From Nitrospira sp. (GTDB lineage Bacteria > Nitrospirota > Nitrospiria > Nitrospirales > Nitrospiraceae): a stretch of DNA of 5,611 nt. Positions 4,538 through 5,611 of this stretch are shown piece after piece. The notes under the pieces are model-generated. The model had not been told where the DNA came from. It saw only the letters and a list, made by a program, of their open reading frames with translations, and did no database searches. The position numbers were made by a program, and so were the translations under genes. The stretch covers positions 1 through 5,611 of the forward strand of contig JAOUEB010000111.1 of assembly GCA_029858925.1 (NCBI GenBank). Direction: 5' to 3'. Within the stretch, counting starts at the first letter, position 1. The number at the start of each line of letters is the position of its first letter.

Positions 4538-4876
4538 TCACACCCGGCGGATAAATCGATCGTTCTCAAATGAGGCGCGCAGCCGTGTCGTCACGAGCCG
4601 ACGATACGGCTCTTTTTCTTTCCCAATCATGACCAGGTCCTCCTGATCCAGGAGGATATTAAGGTGCTCCTCCGATACGAGTTGCCTGACCCCGCCGCCG
4701 ATATTCACCCGGTATTGCGTTTTCCCGTCCGGATTACGTTCCGGTCCTTCGACAATCTCGGTCAGGCCGTCGATAAAGCCTTCGTAGGCGTCGCGTCGAT
4801 GGCGCACCTTCGTGCCATTTGGGATTCGCACCCACTTGGATTCGACCGCTGGTCTGAGGGCGTTACTTGAACTCAT
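4538..4876 (-). CDS. 112-aa conserved-looking protein, likely SH3-like barrel
   Basis: Function unknown. Residues about 15-80 have the pattern of a small SH3/KOW-like beta barrel: WVRIPNGTKVRHRRDAYEG (15-33), then IDGLTEIVEGPERNPDGKTQ (35-54), YRVNIGGGVRQLVSEEHLNI (55-74). A strand beginning GTKVRHR, a glycine turn, a YRV strand and a closing 'EEHL' helix-turn resemble barrels found as accessory domains in nucleic-acid enzymes. The C-terminus (85-112) is a basic, probably helical segment, YRRLVTTRLRASFENDRFIRRV from residue 91. Nucleic-acid binding is a guess from fold and charge. ATG 4876 has AGGAGG (4882-4887) five bases ahead. The upstream 98-aa gene ends 106 bases away on the same strand, so co-transcription is possible but not shown. 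Confidence 0.8.
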   Translation of the reverse strand: MSSSNALRPAVESKWVRIPNGTKVRHRRDAYEGFIDGLTEIVEGPERNPDGKTQYRVNIGGGVRQLVSEEHLNILLDQEDLVMIGKEKEPYRRLVTTRLRASFENDRFIRRV

Positions 4877-4982
4877 AGAAGCCTCCTGTGCGCATGCTGG
4901 CGGTGTGACCGTCGTTGAAATTGTCCATTCTCGTTTCTCATCGTGTGATGAAGCTGGAAGAGCGGCGAGTGCCCGCTATCAA

Positions 4983-5279
4983 TTACTGAATCCCTGACGA
5001 CTGCGGGCCATGCCAGATCAAGTACGGCGGTTTCTTCATGAATTCGGCGGCACGTGGATAGAAGCTTAATGCCCAGCAATAGGCATGCTCTTGGGCGCTC
5101 AGACAGGTGGATGCCGAGAGGAAATGGTTCGAAATGACACGGAAAGCTGTGCGATCATCCGTCTCGGTGGCACTGTATACCGTGCAGGAGAATTCACCTT
5201 GCTTCGAGCACTCGGTGCTGATGGCCAGGTAGGATCCGTCCGTAAATGTCATCAGCCGTTCTAGATTGAGTCGCCCCAT
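4983..5279 (-). CDS. 98-aa hypothetical protein
   Basis: An unrecognised small soluble protein. It begins MGRLNLERLMTFTDGSYLAI and has no signal peptide or membrane segment. Beta-strand-like stretches at 16-35 (SYLAISTECSKQGEFSCTVY) precede a middle part containing AFRVISNHFLSAS (45-57) and SAQEHAYCWALSFY (61-74). Four cysteines (24, 32, 59, 68) are not arranged as a known zinc site. AAAGG stands about seven bases before ATG 5279. Its start overlaps the end of the frame at 5261-5611 by 19 bases, which would allow coupled translation if that frame is a gene. Confidence 0.65.
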   Translation of the reverse strand: MGRLNLERLMTFTDGSYLAISTECSKQGEFSCTVYSATETDDRTAFRVISNHFLSASTCLSAQEHAYCWALSFYPRAAEFMKKPPYLIWHGPQSSGIQ

Positions 5280-5611
5280 TGAGATACCTTTCGTTTCTGA
5301 GCAGCAATCACCAGCCTCGGAATGTGTAAGACAGCCAAGCTGGCGCAGGGAGTTTCCTGCAGTGATAGTAGGTGTTTGAGTACGGCACCGGCGTTCGAAG
5401 CCGTCTCAAAACCCAGCTCGATAGACAACCCGGAGGACTGGCTCTGGAATGAGCGCATCGATCGCGCGGCACCTGAAACGATTGAGAGAGGCGCGAGGGA
5501 CTGGGTTGTAACCGTCAACCAGTTTGAGAATACCACACATCCGCTTCTTATGGCGAATGTTGTGCCGATACATCCCAAATCTTCGCCGGAAAGGGTATGT
5601 GGCGCTTGCAG
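5261..5611 (-). CDS. Possible partial gene running off the right edge
   Basis: The minus frame is open from the window edge (5611) to TAG at 5261-5263, 116 codons. A TTG at 5576-5578 is the first start-like codon near the edge, but its Shine-Dalgarno sequence is poor, so the true start may lie outside the window. The visible product is rich in Ser, Ala, Leu and Thr, with hydrophobic stretches such as TQSLAPLSIVSGAARS and GAVLKHLLSLQE, but without a convincing membrane segment or domain. It overlaps the next gene by 19 bases. Codon use is unremarkable. I cannot tell it firmly from a chance open frame. Confidence 0.35.
   Translation of the reverse strand: MQAPHTLSGEDLGCIGTTFAIRSGCVVFSNWLTVTTQSLAPLSIVSGAARSMRSFQSQSSGLSIELGFETASNAGAVLKHLLSLQETPCASLAVLHIPRLVIAAQKRKVSQWGDSI

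Noticed and set aside
4347..4541. 64-codon minus frame starting at a GTG that overlaps the stop of the 112-aa gene as GTGA
   Set aside because: No Shine-Dalgarno sequence, Ser/Thr/Ala-rich composition without domain features, and it runs through the inverted repeat at 4455-4485 that looks like a terminator.
4938..4951. TCATC-GTGT-GATGA inverted repeat between the 98-aa and 112-aa genes
   Set aside because: Only five base pairs, not tied to a promoter or T-run, so no better than chance.

Overview
The window looks like a chromosomal stretch from a GC-moderate bacterium, plausibly a Nitrospira-like member of the Nitrospirota. That is an inference from the general look of the proteins (a glycine-tailed single-RRM protein, a YugP-type membrane zinc peptidase, a NarL/FixJ regulator and many small basic hypothetical proteins). 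No rRNA, tRNA, CRISPR array, transposase or phage gene was found.

Layout: one gene runs on the + strand, a secreted Ig/CopC-like protein at 273-779. It converges on a long series of minus-strand genes. Reading that series right to left: an open frame cut by the right edge (5261-5611), a 98-aa hypothetical protein (4983-5279), a 112-aa protein with a likely SH3-like barrel (4538-4876), a 105-aa RNA-binding RRM protein (3979-4296), a group of small basic ORFs (3520-3696, 3248-3523, 3008-3196), a possible 70-aa leader ORF followed closely by a NarL/FixJ response regulator (2708-2920 and 2054-2698), a 36-aa single-span membrane protein (1776-1886), and the zinc peptidase (857-1540).

Three of these lie below ordinary gene-calling limits and were found by reading the strand directly. 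The 36-aa membrane protein has a near-perfect Shine-Dalgarno sequence. The 62-aa charged protein has a strong Shine-Dalgarno sequence, but the codon at the start position is ATC. The 58-aa ORF has a stop that overlaps the GTG start of the next gene. The last two, with the 91-aa basic protein between them, form a compact leftward group that may be one transcript from an extended -10 promoter near 3713-3721.

The response regulator has no kinase beside it. Its receiver keeps the phosphoacceptor Asp but has lost the usual Lys, the Thr/Ser and one of the two acidic residues, so it may not be switched by ordinary phosphorylation. A sigma70-like promoter with an inverted repeat between the -35 and -10 elements lies ahead of its presumed operon.

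Intergenic DNA holds several strong hairpins without a clear U-tract (1694-1719, 3921-3950, 4455-4485). Nothing here is a recognisable complete new system. The most unusual items are the ATC-start gene in its small-ORF cluster and the degenerate receiver.
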